DNA of 64,000 nucleotides from an uncultured Bacillota bacterium (GTDB lineage: Bacteria; Bacillota; Clostridia; Christensenellales; QAND01): contig CAJJKN010000008.1 in the NCBI GenBank assembly GCA_905188085.1, forward strand, positions 10,406 to 74,405. The letters are read 5' to 3'. The stretch's first letter is position 1. Every line of letters starts with the position of its first letter. Shown here piece after piece: positions 24,649 to 33,724 of the stretch. The position numbers were made by a program, and so were the translations under genes. Below the pieces are notes generated by a model. The model saw only the letters and a program-made list of their open reading frames with translations, ran no database searches and was not told where the DNA came from.

Positions 24649-25980
24649 ATGAAAAAAATAGTCGAAATCGTGTTTTCGGCCCTATTCGTTTTGGCAAGCG
24701 TATGCGGCTGCGGCACCCCTTCGGAGTTGGATCCCCAAAGCCCTGTAACGCTGACAATGTGGCATGTCTACGGCGAGCAGGCGGATTCTCCGATGAATCG
24801 GTTGGTTGAAGAATTTAACCGGACTGTCGGCAGGGAAAAGGGAATTGTCATCAACGTAACCATGATGACAAACGCACGCGAAATCGGCGCGCTTTTAACC
24901 TCGGCCCAGCAAAACAAACCGGGCGCACCGCAAATGCCGGATCTGTTTTCCTGCCATTCCGCAAACATCGCCACTCTGGGTGCCGATGCCGTGCTGGATT
25001 GGAGCGATTATTTTTCCCAGGATGAAATCAACGGCTTTGTTTCAGATTTTATCAAAGACGGCATGGTGGATGGCAAACTCTGCGTATTGCCCGTTTCAAA
25101 ATCCACATTTTTGCTGTTTGTAAACGGCTCTCAGTTTCAACGCTTTTCCGCCGAAACCGGCATTGCCGCCTCTTCTCTTTCCACATGGAGCGGCCTGTTT
25201 GCCGCGGCGGAAAAATACTATGCCTGGTCCGGCGGCAAACCCATGTGCGCGCTGGATTATCTGCTCCGCGATATAGAATTAAATGCGCAAGCCCAAGGCG
25301 CACAAAACCTTTTTGCCGAAAACGGCTGGTATGATGTAAATAACCCCATCTTAAAGCAATCCTATCTGGAATTTATCCGCCCGCTGGTGCAGGGACATAT
25401 CACCGTTTCGGACCTGTATTCCAATACCCAGGTGATGACCGGGGAAACCCTTTCCGGCATCGGTTCTTCCGCTGCCATTTTGTACTATAACGATGTGGTT
25501 ACCTATCCGGACAACACCACCGAGCCCACAAACCTGCAAATTTTGCCCTACCCACGAGCCGCCCGAGGTAAGGCGCTGATGACGCAGGCCGGTGTGGGGT
25601 TAGGCGCGTATAAAACCACCACGCAAAAGGCCGAAGCCGCCTCCGTCTTTGCCCACTGGCTGACAGAGCCGGAGCGCAATTTGGAGTTTGTGGTGCAGAC
25701 GGGCTATATGCCGGTGCGCACCGGTTCGTTTGACGCCATAGACAGCTATTCTTTCCCCGATGCGTCGCATAAAGCGCTGTATGATACGCTTGATACCATG
25801 CGCCAAAGCTATACCTCCGTTTCCGAAGCGGACAGAACCGACGGGTATTATGAGAAAACCTATCGGTTTTACGATCAGCTCCGACAAAAACAATCGCAGT
25901 GGAAAACACGGTTTGCTCGGGGTGAAAGCGTTGATGTGCTTATGGAAGAAGCCTGGCAGTTGTTTTGCAATATTCAGTAA
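24649..25980 (+). CDS. extracellular solute-binding lipoprotein (sugar type, family 1)
   Basis: A 443-residue lipoprotein of the bacterial extracellular solute-binding family 1, usually the receptor of a carbohydrate ABC importer. The signal peptide ends SVCGCGTP, with the lipid-modified Cys at about 21, then VTLTMWHVYGEQADSPMNRL, the typical N-terminal strand. No permease or ATPase gene is adjacent. Instead the next gene, 15 bases downstream, is a membrane-anchored LuxR-type regulator, so this protein may serve as a signal receptor rather than a transporter component. I chose the ATG at 24649 because AAAGGAG precedes it. Confidence 0.88.
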   Translation: MKKIVEIVFSALFVLASVCGCGTPSELDPQSPVTLTMWHVYGEQADSPMNRLVEEFNRTVGREKGIVINVTMMTNAREIGALLTSAQQNKPGAPQMPDLFSCHSANIATLGADAVLDWSDYFSQDEINGFVSDFIKDGMVDGKLCVLPVSKSTFLLFVNGSQFQRFSAETGIAASSLSTWSGLFAAAEKYYAWSGGKPMCALDYLLRDIELNAQAQGAQNLFAENGWYDVNNPILKQSYLEFIRPLVQGHITVSDLYSNTQVMTGETLSGIGSSAAILYYNDVVTYPDNTTEPTNLQILPYPRAARGKALMTQAGVGLGAYKTTTQKAEAASVFAHWLTEPERNLEFVVQTGYMPVRTGSFDAIDSYSFPDASHKALYDTLDTMRQSYTSVSEADRTDGYYEKTYRFYDQLRQKQSQWKTRFARGESVDVLMEEAWQLFCNIQ

Positions 25981-25995
25981 AGACGGAGGTTTTTT

Positions 25996-27669
25996 ATGAT
26001 TCATAAGCTTCCCTTTTCCCTCCGCCGGCAGGAGCTTTCTCTCAAACGCAAGCTATTTGCCTATATGTTTTTGTTGGCCGTGCTTCTCTTGTTTGCGCTG
26101 TCTTCCGGCTTTTTGCTGTTTGGCCGGTTTAACAGCACGCAAAAGGAGATTTACCAAACCCTGGATCTGCAAACCGAAGTGTTTGAAAAAGATATGGCGG
26201 CCTATTGGGATGAAGTGGCCGTTCGGAGCATTCGTCTTTCGGAAAATATGACCTCCGTTTTAGAAAATTATCTGTCCCAAAGCGGCCTTCCCTTTTCCTC
26301 GCTTACAGATCAAAGGCAGGTGCTGTCCGATCTTCAGGAAACGATGATCGAGCCGCTGAGCCAACAGCTGCGCCAGGCCAATTGCTCCGGCGCGTTTGTG
26401 CTGATAAACGCTACCGCCAACAGCAAAACTGCGGGCGCGGCTGCTTCGCGCAGCGGGCTATATTTGGAAAAAAGTGCCGTGGACACGCCGGGCAGCGCCC
26501 TTTTGCTCTATCACGGCATCGCCGAGATCGGCAAACGGCACAACATCATGCCGCACCGAAAATGGCGGCAGGAATTTCAAACTGCGCTGTTTCCCAACTA
26601 TCAGGAAGCCATGGCCCAGGCCCGCCTGCCGTTGGATACCTCCTACCGGCTTTCCCCCATCGCCACCCTGCCAGGTACCAGCGAACAGGTAGCGCTGATG
26701 ACGGTGCCGCTGATAGGTAAAGACGGCGCCGTTTACGGCCTATGCGGGTTTGAGGTCAGCCAGAGCTGGTTTAAGGCCAAGCATGCCCAGCCCTCCAACC
26801 TTCGGCATATGGTGTGTTTGTTTGCCCATAAAGATGACGGGCTCAATGCCGATCAGGCCTTTAGCACCGGCATCCGCAACGGCTATTATTTTGATTCAAA
26901 AGGCAAATTCTCCATGGCAAACATGCGCAACGGGCTCGTTCGCTTTTCCGGAGAATCGGAAGAATATGTCGGCATCGCGCGGGAAATCTCCGTCACGCAA
27001 AACGGCCCTTCCTTCACCGTGGCCGTGCTGATTCCGAAAACGGATTACAGCTCCGCGGTGTTCAAAAGCAATCTTCAAAACGCCCTTTTGGTGTTGTTTG
27101 TCATTTTCTTTGCCGCCGTTTGTTGTTTTTATTTCAGCCGCCGTTTCCTCTCTCCCCTGTTAAAGGGGCTGGAACAGATCCGTGCAAACAAGGCGGAGCG
27201 AACCTATTCGGATATCCCGGAAATTGACGACCTTTTGGATTTTCTTTCCCAAAAAGATCAGGAAACCGAAGCCACCATCTCCGAATTGGAACAGGAAATG
27301 AGGCACAGCAAATATAAGCTGAATCAGTTGCAGGCTGCGCACGAAGCCGTGCAGCGGGAATACGAAGCCACGCAGGCGGAGGCGTCCCGCCTGGTATACG
27401 CCAGAAAAAGCGAGGTGGATCCCGCGGAATTTCAGCGTTTTTTGGATTGCCTGAACACCTTAACGCCCAAGGAAACGGAGATTTTTAACCTCTATCTGCA
27501 GGGGAAAACCACCAAGGAAATTCAACAGATTGCCCATATCAACGAAAATACATTGAAATATCATAACCGCAACCTTTACGGAAAGCTGGGGGTAAAATCC
27601 CGCAAGCAGCTGCTTATGTATGCCGCGCTTATGAACCAAACCACCAAGAAGGAGGACCCCCGCTCATAA
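25996..27669 (+). CDS. membrane-anchored LuxR-type transcriptional regulator
   Basis: A 557-residue one-component receptor. A cytoplasmic N-terminus is followed by TM1 (about residues 20-43), a large extracytoplasmic domain (about 45-355, probably Cache-like), TM2 (about 358-380), a juxtamembrane linker and coiled coil (ISELEQEMRHSKYKLNQLQAAHE split over about 425-465), and a C-terminal LuxR/GerE helix-turn-helix (about 489-543; LTPKETEIFNLYLQGK, HINENTLKYHNRNLYGKLGV). No kinase or receiver domain is present, so an outside signal would act directly on a membrane-tethered DNA-binding domain. It is co-transcribed with the solute-binding protein. Confidence 0.85.
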   Translation: MIHKLPFSLRRQELSLKRKLFAYMFLLAVLLLFALSSGFLLFGRFNSTQKEIYQTLDLQTEVFEKDMAAYWDEVAVRSIRLSENMTSVLENYLSQSGLPFSSLTDQRQVLSDLQETMIEPLSQQLRQANCSGAFVLINATANSKTAGAAASRSGLYLEKSAVDTPGSALLLYHGIAEIGKRHNIMPHRKWRQEFQTALFPNYQEAMAQARLPLDTSYRLSPIATLPGTSEQVALMTVPLIGKDGAVYGLCGFEVSQSWFKAKHAQPSNLRHMVCLFAHKDDGLNADQAFSTGIRNGYYFDSKGKFSMANMRNGLVRFSGESEEYVGIAREISVTQNGPSFTVAVLIPKTDYSSAVFKSNLQNALLVLFVIFFAAVCCFYFSRRFLSPLLKGLEQIRANKAERTYSDIPEIDDLLDFLSQKDQETEATISELEQEMRHSKYKLNQLQAAHEAVQREYEATQAEASRLVYARKSEVDPAEFQRFLDCLNTLTPKETEIFNLYLQGKTTKEIQQIAHINENTLKYHNRNLYGKLGVKSRKQLLMYAALMNQTTKKEDPRS

Positions 27670-27883
27670 CGCTGAAAGAACGATTAAACAGAATCATCCT
27701 CCCCAGCAGGGCATTTCCAAAGCGGAAATTGCCCGCAGGCTTTGCATTTTTGAAAACCATATCTATATTCTCACCGGCAACAGCCGCGCCGGCGCCGCGC
27801 AAAACAAGGCCATTTCCCCTTCCCCGGCAAAGTTGATCGGGCCGGAATTCGGCTACGATGCCGATTGGGTGCTCTATGGCTAA
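27666..27883 (+). pseudogene. decayed XRE-family HTH gene
   Basis: Directly after the LuxR-type gene, an AAGGAGG ribosome binding site (27649-27655) is followed by ATA where ATG is expected (27666), then LKERLNRII. After an indel the similarity continues in another frame: QQGISKAEIARRLCIFENHIYIL ending YDADWVLYG with TAA at 27883. The pattern is that of short XRE/Cro-like helix-turn-helix proteins whose last residues read ..EEWLRTG. It has lost both its start codon and its frame. Confidence 0.65.
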
Positions 27884-27904
27884 ATAAGTTTGCCGCACAA
27901 TATA

Positions 27905-27946
27905 AAAGCCGCCTTGCTTTCCAAAACAAGACGGCTTTTTCTTTTT
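27905..27946 (+). terminator. terminator of the solute-binding/LuxR unit
   Basis: AAAGCCG-C-CTTG / CAAG-A-CGGCTTT stem followed by TTCTTTTT. Confidence 0.8.
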
Positions 27947-27956
27947 GCAATGCATA

Positions 27957-27989
27957 AAAAAAGCCCGCCCTATTAGGGCGGGCTTTTTT
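27957..27989 (-). terminator. terminator of tRNA-Arg
   Basis: Minus strand: AAAGCCCGCCC-TAATA-GGGCGGGCTTTTTTT. Confidence 0.88.
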
Positions 27990-27990
27990 C

Positions 27991-28067
27991 TGGTGTACCT
28001 GACTGGATTCGAACCAGCGGCCTTTGGAGTCGGAGTCCAACGCTCTATCCAACTGAGCTACAGGTAC
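27991..28067 (-). tRNA. tRNA-Arg (anticodon CCG)
   Basis: Minus strand, 77 bases with encoded CCA. Acceptor arms are GTACCTG / CAGGTAC. The D-arm is TAGCTCAGTTGGATAGAGC, the anticodon stem-loop is TTGGA-CTCCGAC-TCCAA with anticodon CCG (reads CGG), and the T-loop is GGTTCGAATCC. All invariant positions are present. Confidence 0.95.
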
Positions 28068-28109
28068 CTATGATTTGGTATTATACCATGCTCTGCCGGC
28101 TTTGGCAAA

Positions 28110-28131
28110 TAAAAAGCCCCGCGGCTTTTGC
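28110..28131 (-). terminator. small hairpin between tRNA-Arg and the P-type ATPase
   Basis: AAAAGCC-CCGC-GGCTTTT palindrome, with a T-tract on the minus strand. Its owner is unclear, since no minus-strand gene lies immediately to its right. It may limit antisense transcription. Confidence 0.4.
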
Positions 28132-28217
28132 CGTGTATAGGCATATATAGTTCTAAATTCATCGGACTAGCTCATACAGTGTATCAAGATCATGCACCGG
28201 ATAAAGAGGGGGATGCC

Positions 28218-30881
28218 ATGCAAGCCAGTCAACGCCGTACCGCGCCGGGCGGTCTTTCCGCCGCCCAGGCAGAACAGGCCCGCCGCGAATACGGCTCCAA
28301 CGAATTTGAAGCCCAAAAACAAACCGGCTTTTGGGGTAAATTCATCGCCAACTTTGCAGATCCCGTCATCAAAATTTTGCTGATTGCGCTGGCGGTGAAT
28401 CTCATTTTTTTATTTCGCAACCAAAACTGGTTTGAAACCATGGGCATTGCGCTGGCCATCGCACTGGCCACGCTGGTTTCCACCATTTCGGAATACGGCA
28501 GCGAATCCGCCTTTCGTAAAATGCAGGAGGATGCCGGCCGCATTCAGGCCCGCGTGATGCGCGACGGGCAATTGCTTTCCCTGCCCCTTGCGGAAATTGT
28601 GGTGGGCGATGTGGTGTATTTGCAGGCCGGCGAGCGCGTGCCCGCCGACGGCGTTGTGGTAAGCGGCGGTTTGTCTGTTGATCAGTCCGCTTTAAACGGC
28701 GAAAGCAAGGAAATGCAAAAGCGCCCGCAGCCCGCCTCGTTTGCCCGGTGGGATCTTTCTTCCCCTTCGCAGCTGTTTCGCGGCAGCATTGTCACCGCCG
28801 GCGAAGCGGCCATGGAAGTGGGCCGCGTGGGCAGCCAAACCTTTTACGGCGATATGGCCCGCCAAATGCAGGAGGAAACGCGGGAAAGCCCGCTCCGCGT
28901 GCGCCTAAACGGGTTAACGCGGGTCATCAGCCGGTTGGGATACCTGGCTGCCGTGCTGGTTTTTTCTGCGGATTTCGGCTATTCCCTATGGGTGGAAAGC
29001 GGCCGGCAGCTCTCTTCCCTATGGCCCGTTCTGTGCAATTTCCCCGTGCTGCTGGGGCATTTTATGCACGCGCTGACCCTTGCCATCAGCATTGTGGTGG
29101 TGGCCGTGCCGGAGGGGCTGCCGATGATGATCACCGTCGTACTCTCCTCCAATATGCTGCGGATGACGCGCGACCATGTGCTTGTACGAAAGCTGGTGGG
29201 CATTGAAACTTCCGGCAGCTTAAACCTGCTTTTCACCGATAAAACCGGCACGCTTACCCGCGGGCGGCTGCAAGTGAGCAGCTTTATCGCCGGCAGCGGG
29301 CAGGAATTTCCCACCATCGGCAAACTGAAAAAGCACCCGGCGCTGTATCGTTTAACGGCGCTCAGCGGCCTGTATAACACGGGCAGCACCGTGTCCCAAG
29401 GCCGACCGCTGGGCGGCAACGCCACGGACCGCGCTTTGATGGAATATGTGCTCCCTTACCGCGGCGCGCAGGCGCATGTGTTGTCCACCGTGCCGTTTGA
29501 CAGCGCGGTAAAGTTTTCCGCCGCCAGCATTCAGCAAAACGGCACGCTGCATTTCATCAAAGGCGCGCCGGAAAAGCTTTTGCCCCTTTGCAGCCATTGC
29601 TATGACGATACCGGCAAGCCCGTGCCCTTTACCGCCCGCCCCGTTTTGCAGGCCAGATTGGAACAGCTGACCAAAAACGGCGAGCGTGTTTTGGTGCTGG
29701 CCACGTCCCCCCGTCCCGTGCGCCGCCGGGGCTCTGTGCCGGAAAGCCTTGTGCTCATCGGTCTTGTCAGCATTCATGATCAAATTCGCCCGGAAGCGCG
29801 CAAGGCCGTGCAGCAGGTGCAAAACGCCGGCATCCAGGTGGTTATGATTACCGGCGACAACGCCCAAACCGCACAAACCATCGCCCGCCAATGCGGCATT
29901 TTGCCGCAGGGCAGCCCTTCTTATGCCGTGATGACAAGCGACGAAATGGCGCAGCTGACCGATGCGGAGCTTTCCCGTCGGCTGCGCAGCCTGCGTGTGG
30001 TGGCCCGGGCGCTTCCTTCGGATAAAAGCCGGCTGGTGCGCCTGTCTCAACAGCAGGGGCTTGTGGTAGGCATGACGGGCGACGGCATCAACGACGCCCC
30101 CGCGCTGAAAAAAGCGGACGTGGGCTTTGCCATGGGTTCCGGCACGGAAGTGGCCAAAGAAGCGGGAGATATCGTCATTTTAGACGACAACTTTTCCTCC
30201 ATCGCCAAGGCCATTTTATATGGGCGCACCATCTTTAAAAGCATCCGCAAATTCATCGTCTTTCAGCTTACCATGAACCTTTGCGCGGTCGGCGTTTCCG
30301 TCTTTGGCCCCATGCTGGGGGTGGATACGCCGGTTACCGTGGTGCAGATGCTTTGGGTCAATATGATTATGGATACCCTGGGCGGCCTGGCCTTTGCCGG
30401 CGAAGCCCCGCTGAAAGAATATATGAAAGAGCCGCCCAAGCGCCGCGACGAGCCCATTTTAAACCGCTATATGGTCAACCAGATTTTAATCACCGGGCTT
30501 TCCACCATGGGGCTGTGTTTGTTCTTTTTGAAATCCGATAAAATCCGCAGCCTGTTTTGCTATCAAAGCGATCCGCTCTATTTCCTTACGGCGTTTTTCT
30601 CGCTGTTTATCTTTTGCGGCGTACTCAACAGCTTCAATGCCCGTACCCACCGCATCAATCTATTTTCCCACCTGTGGAAAAACCCGACCTTTGTACTCAT
30701 CATGGCGGCGGTTACCGGGCTGCAATTGGTGTTTATCTATTACGGCGGCACTTTGTTTCGCACCACGCCGCTGCCGGTTTCGGAATTGGGGTTCACCTTC
30801 CTTTTGGCCTGCCTTGTCTTGCCGCTGGATCTGCTGCGCAAAATTGCGCTGCGTTTTTTACGCCGCCCCAGAGATTTTTAA
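28218..30881 (+). CDS. P-type ATPase, Ca2+-transporting-like (type II)
   Basis: An 887-residue P-type cation pump. Motifs are NGESKE (actuator domain), VPEGLP in M4, the phosphorylation site DKTGTLT with Asp at about 341, MITGDN, and MTGDGINDAPAL. M6 reads LWVNMIMDTLGGLAFAGE, which strongly resembles plasma-membrane Ca2+-ATPases, so calcium export is the best guess; Na+ or Mn2+ cannot be excluded. The start at 28218 follows GAGGGGG. An in-frame Met at 28128 lies in sequence without coding similarity. It is monocistronic with a strong terminator. Confidence 0.92.
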   Translation: MQASQRRTAPGGLSAAQAEQARREYGSNEFEAQKQTGFWGKFIANFADPVIKILLIALAVNLIFLFRNQNWFETMGIALAIALATLVSTISEYGSESAFRKMQEDAGRIQARVMRDGQLLSLPLAEIVVGDVVYLQAGERVPADGVVVSGGLSVDQSALNGESKEMQKRPQPASFARWDLSSPSQLFRGSIVTAGEAAMEVGRVGSQTFYGDMARQMQEETRESPLRVRLNGLTRVISRLGYLAAVLVFSADFGYSLWVESGRQLSSLWPVLCNFPVLLGHFMHALTLAISIVVVAVPEGLPMMITVVLSSNMLRMTRDHVLVRKLVGIETSGSLNLLFTDKTGTLTRGRLQVSSFIAGSGQEFPTIGKLKKHPALYRLTALSGLYNTGSTVSQGRPLGGNATDRALMEYVLPYRGAQAHVLSTVPFDSAVKFSAASIQQNGTLHFIKGAPEKLLPLCSHCYDDTGKPVPFTARPVLQARLEQLTKNGERVLVLATSPRPVRRRGSVPESLVLIGLVSIHDQIRPEARKAVQQVQNAGIQVVMITGDNAQTAQTIARQCGILPQGSPSYAVMTSDEMAQLTDAELSRRLRSLRVVARALPSDKSRLVRLSQQQGLVVGMTGDGINDAPALKKADVGFAMGSGTEVAKEAGDIVILDDNFSSIAKAILYGRTIFKSIRKFIVFQLTMNLCAVGVSVFGPMLGVDTPVTVVQMLWVNMIMDTLGGLAFAGEAPLKEYMKEPPKRRDEPILNRYMVNQILITGLSTMGLCLFFLKSDKIRSLFCYQSDPLYFLTAFFSLFIFCGVLNSFNARTHRINLFSHLWKNPTFVLIMAAVTGLQLVFIYYGGTLFRTTPLPVSELGFTFLLACLVLPLDLLRKIALRFLRRPRDF

Positions 30882-30888
30882 CCCTTCA

Positions 30889-30914
30889 AAAACCCCGGCC
30901 TGCGCCGGGGTTTT
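30889..30914 (+). terminator. terminator of the P-type ATPase gene
   Basis: CCCCGGC-CTGC-GCCGGGG followed by TTTTG. Confidence 0.85.
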
Positions 30915-30949
30915 GCTGATCCGCCCATGAACGGGATTCTGCCTTTTTC

Positions 30950-32374
30950 TTAAGCCGCGGCGTTTGCCTGTGCATGCTGTCCGCTTTTTGAAAGCTGCCG
31001 ATAGGTCATAACTATGACCGCGATAGAGGCCGCCAGCGTTAAAACATCCGAAACCGGCATGGAATACAACACCCCATCCAGCCCAAAAGCCCTGGGAAGC
31101 AGCAGCGCAAACCCCACGCCAAACACAATTTCCCGCCCCATGGACAGCAGCGTGGACGCAACGGCCTTGCCCATGGCCTGCAAAAAGATAAACGACGCTT
31201 TATTGATACAGGCCGGCACCATCATACACAGATAAATCCGAAACGCCTTTACGGCAAATTCCGTATAATACACGCTTTCATTGGCCGCACCGAAAATGCC
31301 GATCAGCGCATGCGGCGCCAACTCCGCAATCAACAGCGCCGCCAGCCCCACCAAAGCTTCGCCGATCAGCAATTTGGTAAACAGCGTTTTCACCCGCTCT
31401 GTTTTCCCTGCGCCCATGTTAAAGCCGACAATGGGAATGCAGCCCGCCGCCATGCCGACCACCACGGAAATTACAATTTGAAAAAACTTCATCACAATGC
31501 CTACCACCGCCATGGGAATCTGGGCATATTGCATTTGGCCGAAAATAACATCCAGCGCGCCGTATTGGCGAATCATGTTGTTGATGGCAGCCATGGCCGC
31601 CACCAGCGAAATCTGCGATAAAAAGCTGCAAAGGCCCAACACCACGGTGCGCTTTATGATTTTTCCTTTCAGGCAAAATTCCGCTTTGCTCAGCTGAACG
31701 GTCTTTGTGTTTGTCAAATACCACAGCGCCAGCGCCGCCGATACGATCTGGCCGATCACCGTGGCCACGGCCGCGCCCATCATGCCCCATTTGAAAACGA
31801 AGATAAAAATCGGGTCCAGCACGGTATTGACAATCGCGCCCGCCACGGTGGACACCATGGCAAATTTCGGGCTTCCGTCCGCCCGAATGATGGGGTTTAG
31901 CGCCTGGCCTACCATATAAAACGGAATGCCCAGCGCAATATAGAAAAAGTATTCCCGGGCATAGGCAAATGTTTCCTGATTTACCCGGCCGCCAAACATC
32001 GTCAAAATCGGGTCGCAAAACACCAGATACACCACGCACAGCACAATGCCGGCCGCCACGGCCAGCACGATGCTGTTGCCCACGCTGCGGTTGGCGTCCT
32101 GCGTTTTGTTTTGTCCCAAACTCAGGCTGACAAACGCGCAGCAGCCATCGCCGATCATCACCGCAATTGCCAAAGCGATCACCGTCAGCGGAAACACCAC
32201 CGTATTCGCCGCATTGCCATACGAGCCCAGATACGCGGCATTGGCGATGAAAATCTGATCCACAATGTTATACAGCGCGCCCACCAACAGCGAGATGATG
32301 CACGGAACGGCATATTGCCGCATCAGCTTTCCCACGTTTTCCGTGGCCAAAAAAGATTGAGTTTCCTGTTCCAT
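30950..32374 (-). CDS. MATE family efflux transporter
   Basis: A 474-residue integral membrane protein of the MATE family (Na+ or H+ driven drug/metabolite exporters), with twelve predicted hydrophobic segments in two related halves. The N-terminus reads TENVGKLMRQYAVPCIISLLVGALYNIVDQIFI, split at the TM1 loop as is usual for the clostridial NorM/DinF-like group. The ribosome binding site AGGAGGG precedes the ATG. A hairpin followed by seven T residues lies in the leader, suggesting attenuation control as seen for other resistance-type pumps. The substrate is unknown. Confidence 0.93.
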   Translation of the reverse strand: MEQETQSFLATENVGKLMRQYAVPCIISLLVGALYNIVDQIFIANAAYLGSYGNAANTVVFPLTVIALAIAVMIGDGCCAFVSLSLGQNKTQDANRSVGNSIVLAVAAGIVLCVVYLVFCDPILTMFGGRVNQETFAYAREYFFYIALGIPFYMVGQALNPIIRADGSPKFAMVSTVAGAIVNTVLDPIFIFVFKWGMMGAAVATVIGQIVSAALALWYLTNTKTVQLSKAEFCLKGKIIKRTVVLGLCSFLSQISLVAAMAAINNMIRQYGALDVIFGQMQYAQIPMAVVGIVMKFFQIVISVVVGMAAGCIPIVGFNMGAGKTERVKTLFTKLLIGEALVGLAALLIAELAPHALIGIFGAANESVYYTEFAVKAFRIYLCMMVPACINKASFIFLQAMGKAVASTLLSMGREIVFGVGFALLLPRAFGLDGVLYSMPVSDVLTLAASIAVIVMTYRQLSKSGQHAQANAAA

Positions 32375-32395
32375 CGTTCTTTTTCCCTCCTATAT

Positions 32396-32438
32396 GCAAA
32401 AAAAGAATGCGCAAACCCAAATCTGGGCTTACGCATTC
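32396..32438 (-). promoter_or_regulatory. leader attenuator before the MATE pump
   Basis: Minus strand: GAATGCG-TAA-GCCCA-GATT-TGGGT-TTG-CGCATTC followed by TTTTTTT, the form of an intrinsic terminator, about 20 bases upstream of the MATE start. It must be read through for expression. A TTG-initiated frame (LPSSSRECVSPDLGLRIL) runs through it but lacks a clear ribosome binding site. Confidence 0.6.
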
Positions 32439-32458
32439 TCTGCTGCTCGATGGCAAAA

Positions 32459-32490
32459 TCTTAGCATATAGAAAATCAAAAAGTCAAAAA
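32459..32490 (-). promoter_or_regulatory. candidate promoter of the MATE gene
   Basis: Minus strand: -35 TTGACT, 18-base spacer, -10 TAAGAT, with the predicted transcript start about 15 bases before the attenuator stem. Confidence 0.55.
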
Positions 32491-32600
32491 AAAATTTCCC
32501 CTTTGGAAAATTTTTCCCCGTCTGTTTTTGTATAGTTTGCAGCGGTTACCTTAGTGGTTTCAACCGATGTTTGCTTTTTCTTTTGGCTTTTCCGCAACAA

Positions 32601-32628
32601 AAAAGGGCGCTGTCTGCGCCCCCTTTTT
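32601..32628 (-). terminator. terminator of the aldo/keto reductase gene
   Basis: Minus strand: GGGCGC-AGACA-GCGCCC followed by TTTTTTG. Confidence 0.85.
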
Positions 32629-32633
32629 GCTTT

Positions 32634-33494
32634 TTACACCAGGCCCTCTTCTTTCAGCTGAGCCAGCAATTTAAACCGATAGGTCAACGGATCGTCGCCC
32701 ACGCGGATGTTCTTTTTGGTCAATTCGTTCATCGCTGCCATTTCTTCATCCGTCAATTCAAAATCAAAGATGTTCAGGTTTTCTTTGATGCGCCCTTCAT
32801 TGGAGGATTTCGGAATTACAGCAAAGCCGTTTTGCGTATGCCAGCGCAAAATCGTCTGCGCCGGAGATTTTCCATGCTTTTCCGCAATGGCCGTGATGAC
32901 CGGGTCTTTCAGCACTTCGCCGCCCACCATCAACGGGCTCCACGCTTCGACCAGGATATTATGCTTGCGGCAATAATCAATCACCACGTTTTGATGCAGA
33001 TACGGGTGGGTTTCAATCTGGTCCACCACCGGCATTACGCCGGTTTCCCCATACAACACATCGATATGCTGCGGATAAAAGTTGCTAACGCCAATGGCGC
33101 GAATGCGCTTTTCTTCATACAGCCGCACAAACGCTTTCCACGTCGGCAGATACATATCTTCGCCCGGCCAGTGGATCAAATACAAATCCAGCGTTTCCAG
33201 CCCCAGCTTTTTCATGCTTTCATCAAAGGCAAACAACGTTGTGTCATAGCCGTGATAGCGGTTTCTCAGCTTTGTGGTAATAAACAAATCTTCGCGTTTT
33301 GCGCCGCTTTCCCGAATGCCCTGGCCCACAAATTCTTCGTTTTCATAGGCCGCCGCCGTATCAATGCTGGTATAGCCCGTTTCAATGGCGTATTTCACCA
33401 GGTCCACCGTCTGCTGTCCTTTGGTCCGCCAGGTGCCAAATCCGATTTTCGGCATCTCTACGCCGTTTGCAAGCGTATAAGTCGGTATCTGCAT
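32634..33494 (-). CDS. aldo/keto reductase (AKR5-like)
   Basis: A 286-residue NADPH-dependent aldo/keto reductase. The catalytic tetrad is readable: Asp in SIDTAAAY, Tyr in AYENEE, Lys in ITTKLRN and His in LIHWPG. The C-terminal cofactor-binding stretch FAVIPKSSNEGRIKEN is typical of NADPH-using members such as diketogluconate and glyoxal reductases. The substrate cannot be assigned. The start is preceded by AAGGGATGG at suitable spacing. Monocistronic. Confidence 0.9.
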   Translation of the reverse strand: MQIPTYTLANGVEMPKIGFGTWRTKGQQTVDLVKYAIETGYTSIDTAAAYENEEFVGQGIRESGAKREDLFITTKLRNRYHGYDTTLFAFDESMKKLGLETLDLYLIHWPGEDMYLPTWKAFVRLYEEKRIRAIGVSNFYPQHIDVLYGETGVMPVVDQIETHPYLHQNVVIDYCRKHNILVEAWSPLMVGGEVLKDPVITAIAEKHGKSPAQTILRWHTQNGFAVIPKSSNEGRIKENLNIFDFELTDEEMAAMNELTKKNIRVGDDPLTYRFKLLAQLKEEGLV

Positions 33495-33629
33495 TTCTTT
33501 CCATCCCTTCCCGGCCCGTCCTTCCGGGCCATCCGTTTTTTAGCGTACTCAATTTGATTTGTCCTGTCAATCATTTTTGTTTATTTGCGCCCCTTTTTGT
33601 ACCCAAACCACAAAAACGCGCCTGTTTTA

Positions 33630-33658
33630 TTGAAAAAATCTGTCTTTCAAGGTACACT
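33630..33658 (+). promoter_or_regulatory. promoter of the GpsA-like gene
   Basis: -35 TTGAAA (33630-33635), 17-base spacer, -10 TACACT (33653-33658). Confidence 0.65.
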
Positions 33659-33724
33659 TATCTTAATAGATATCACCTGTAAGTCAGCCGCCGTTTGGGC
33701 GGCGAAAGAGAGGAGTTTTTGGCT

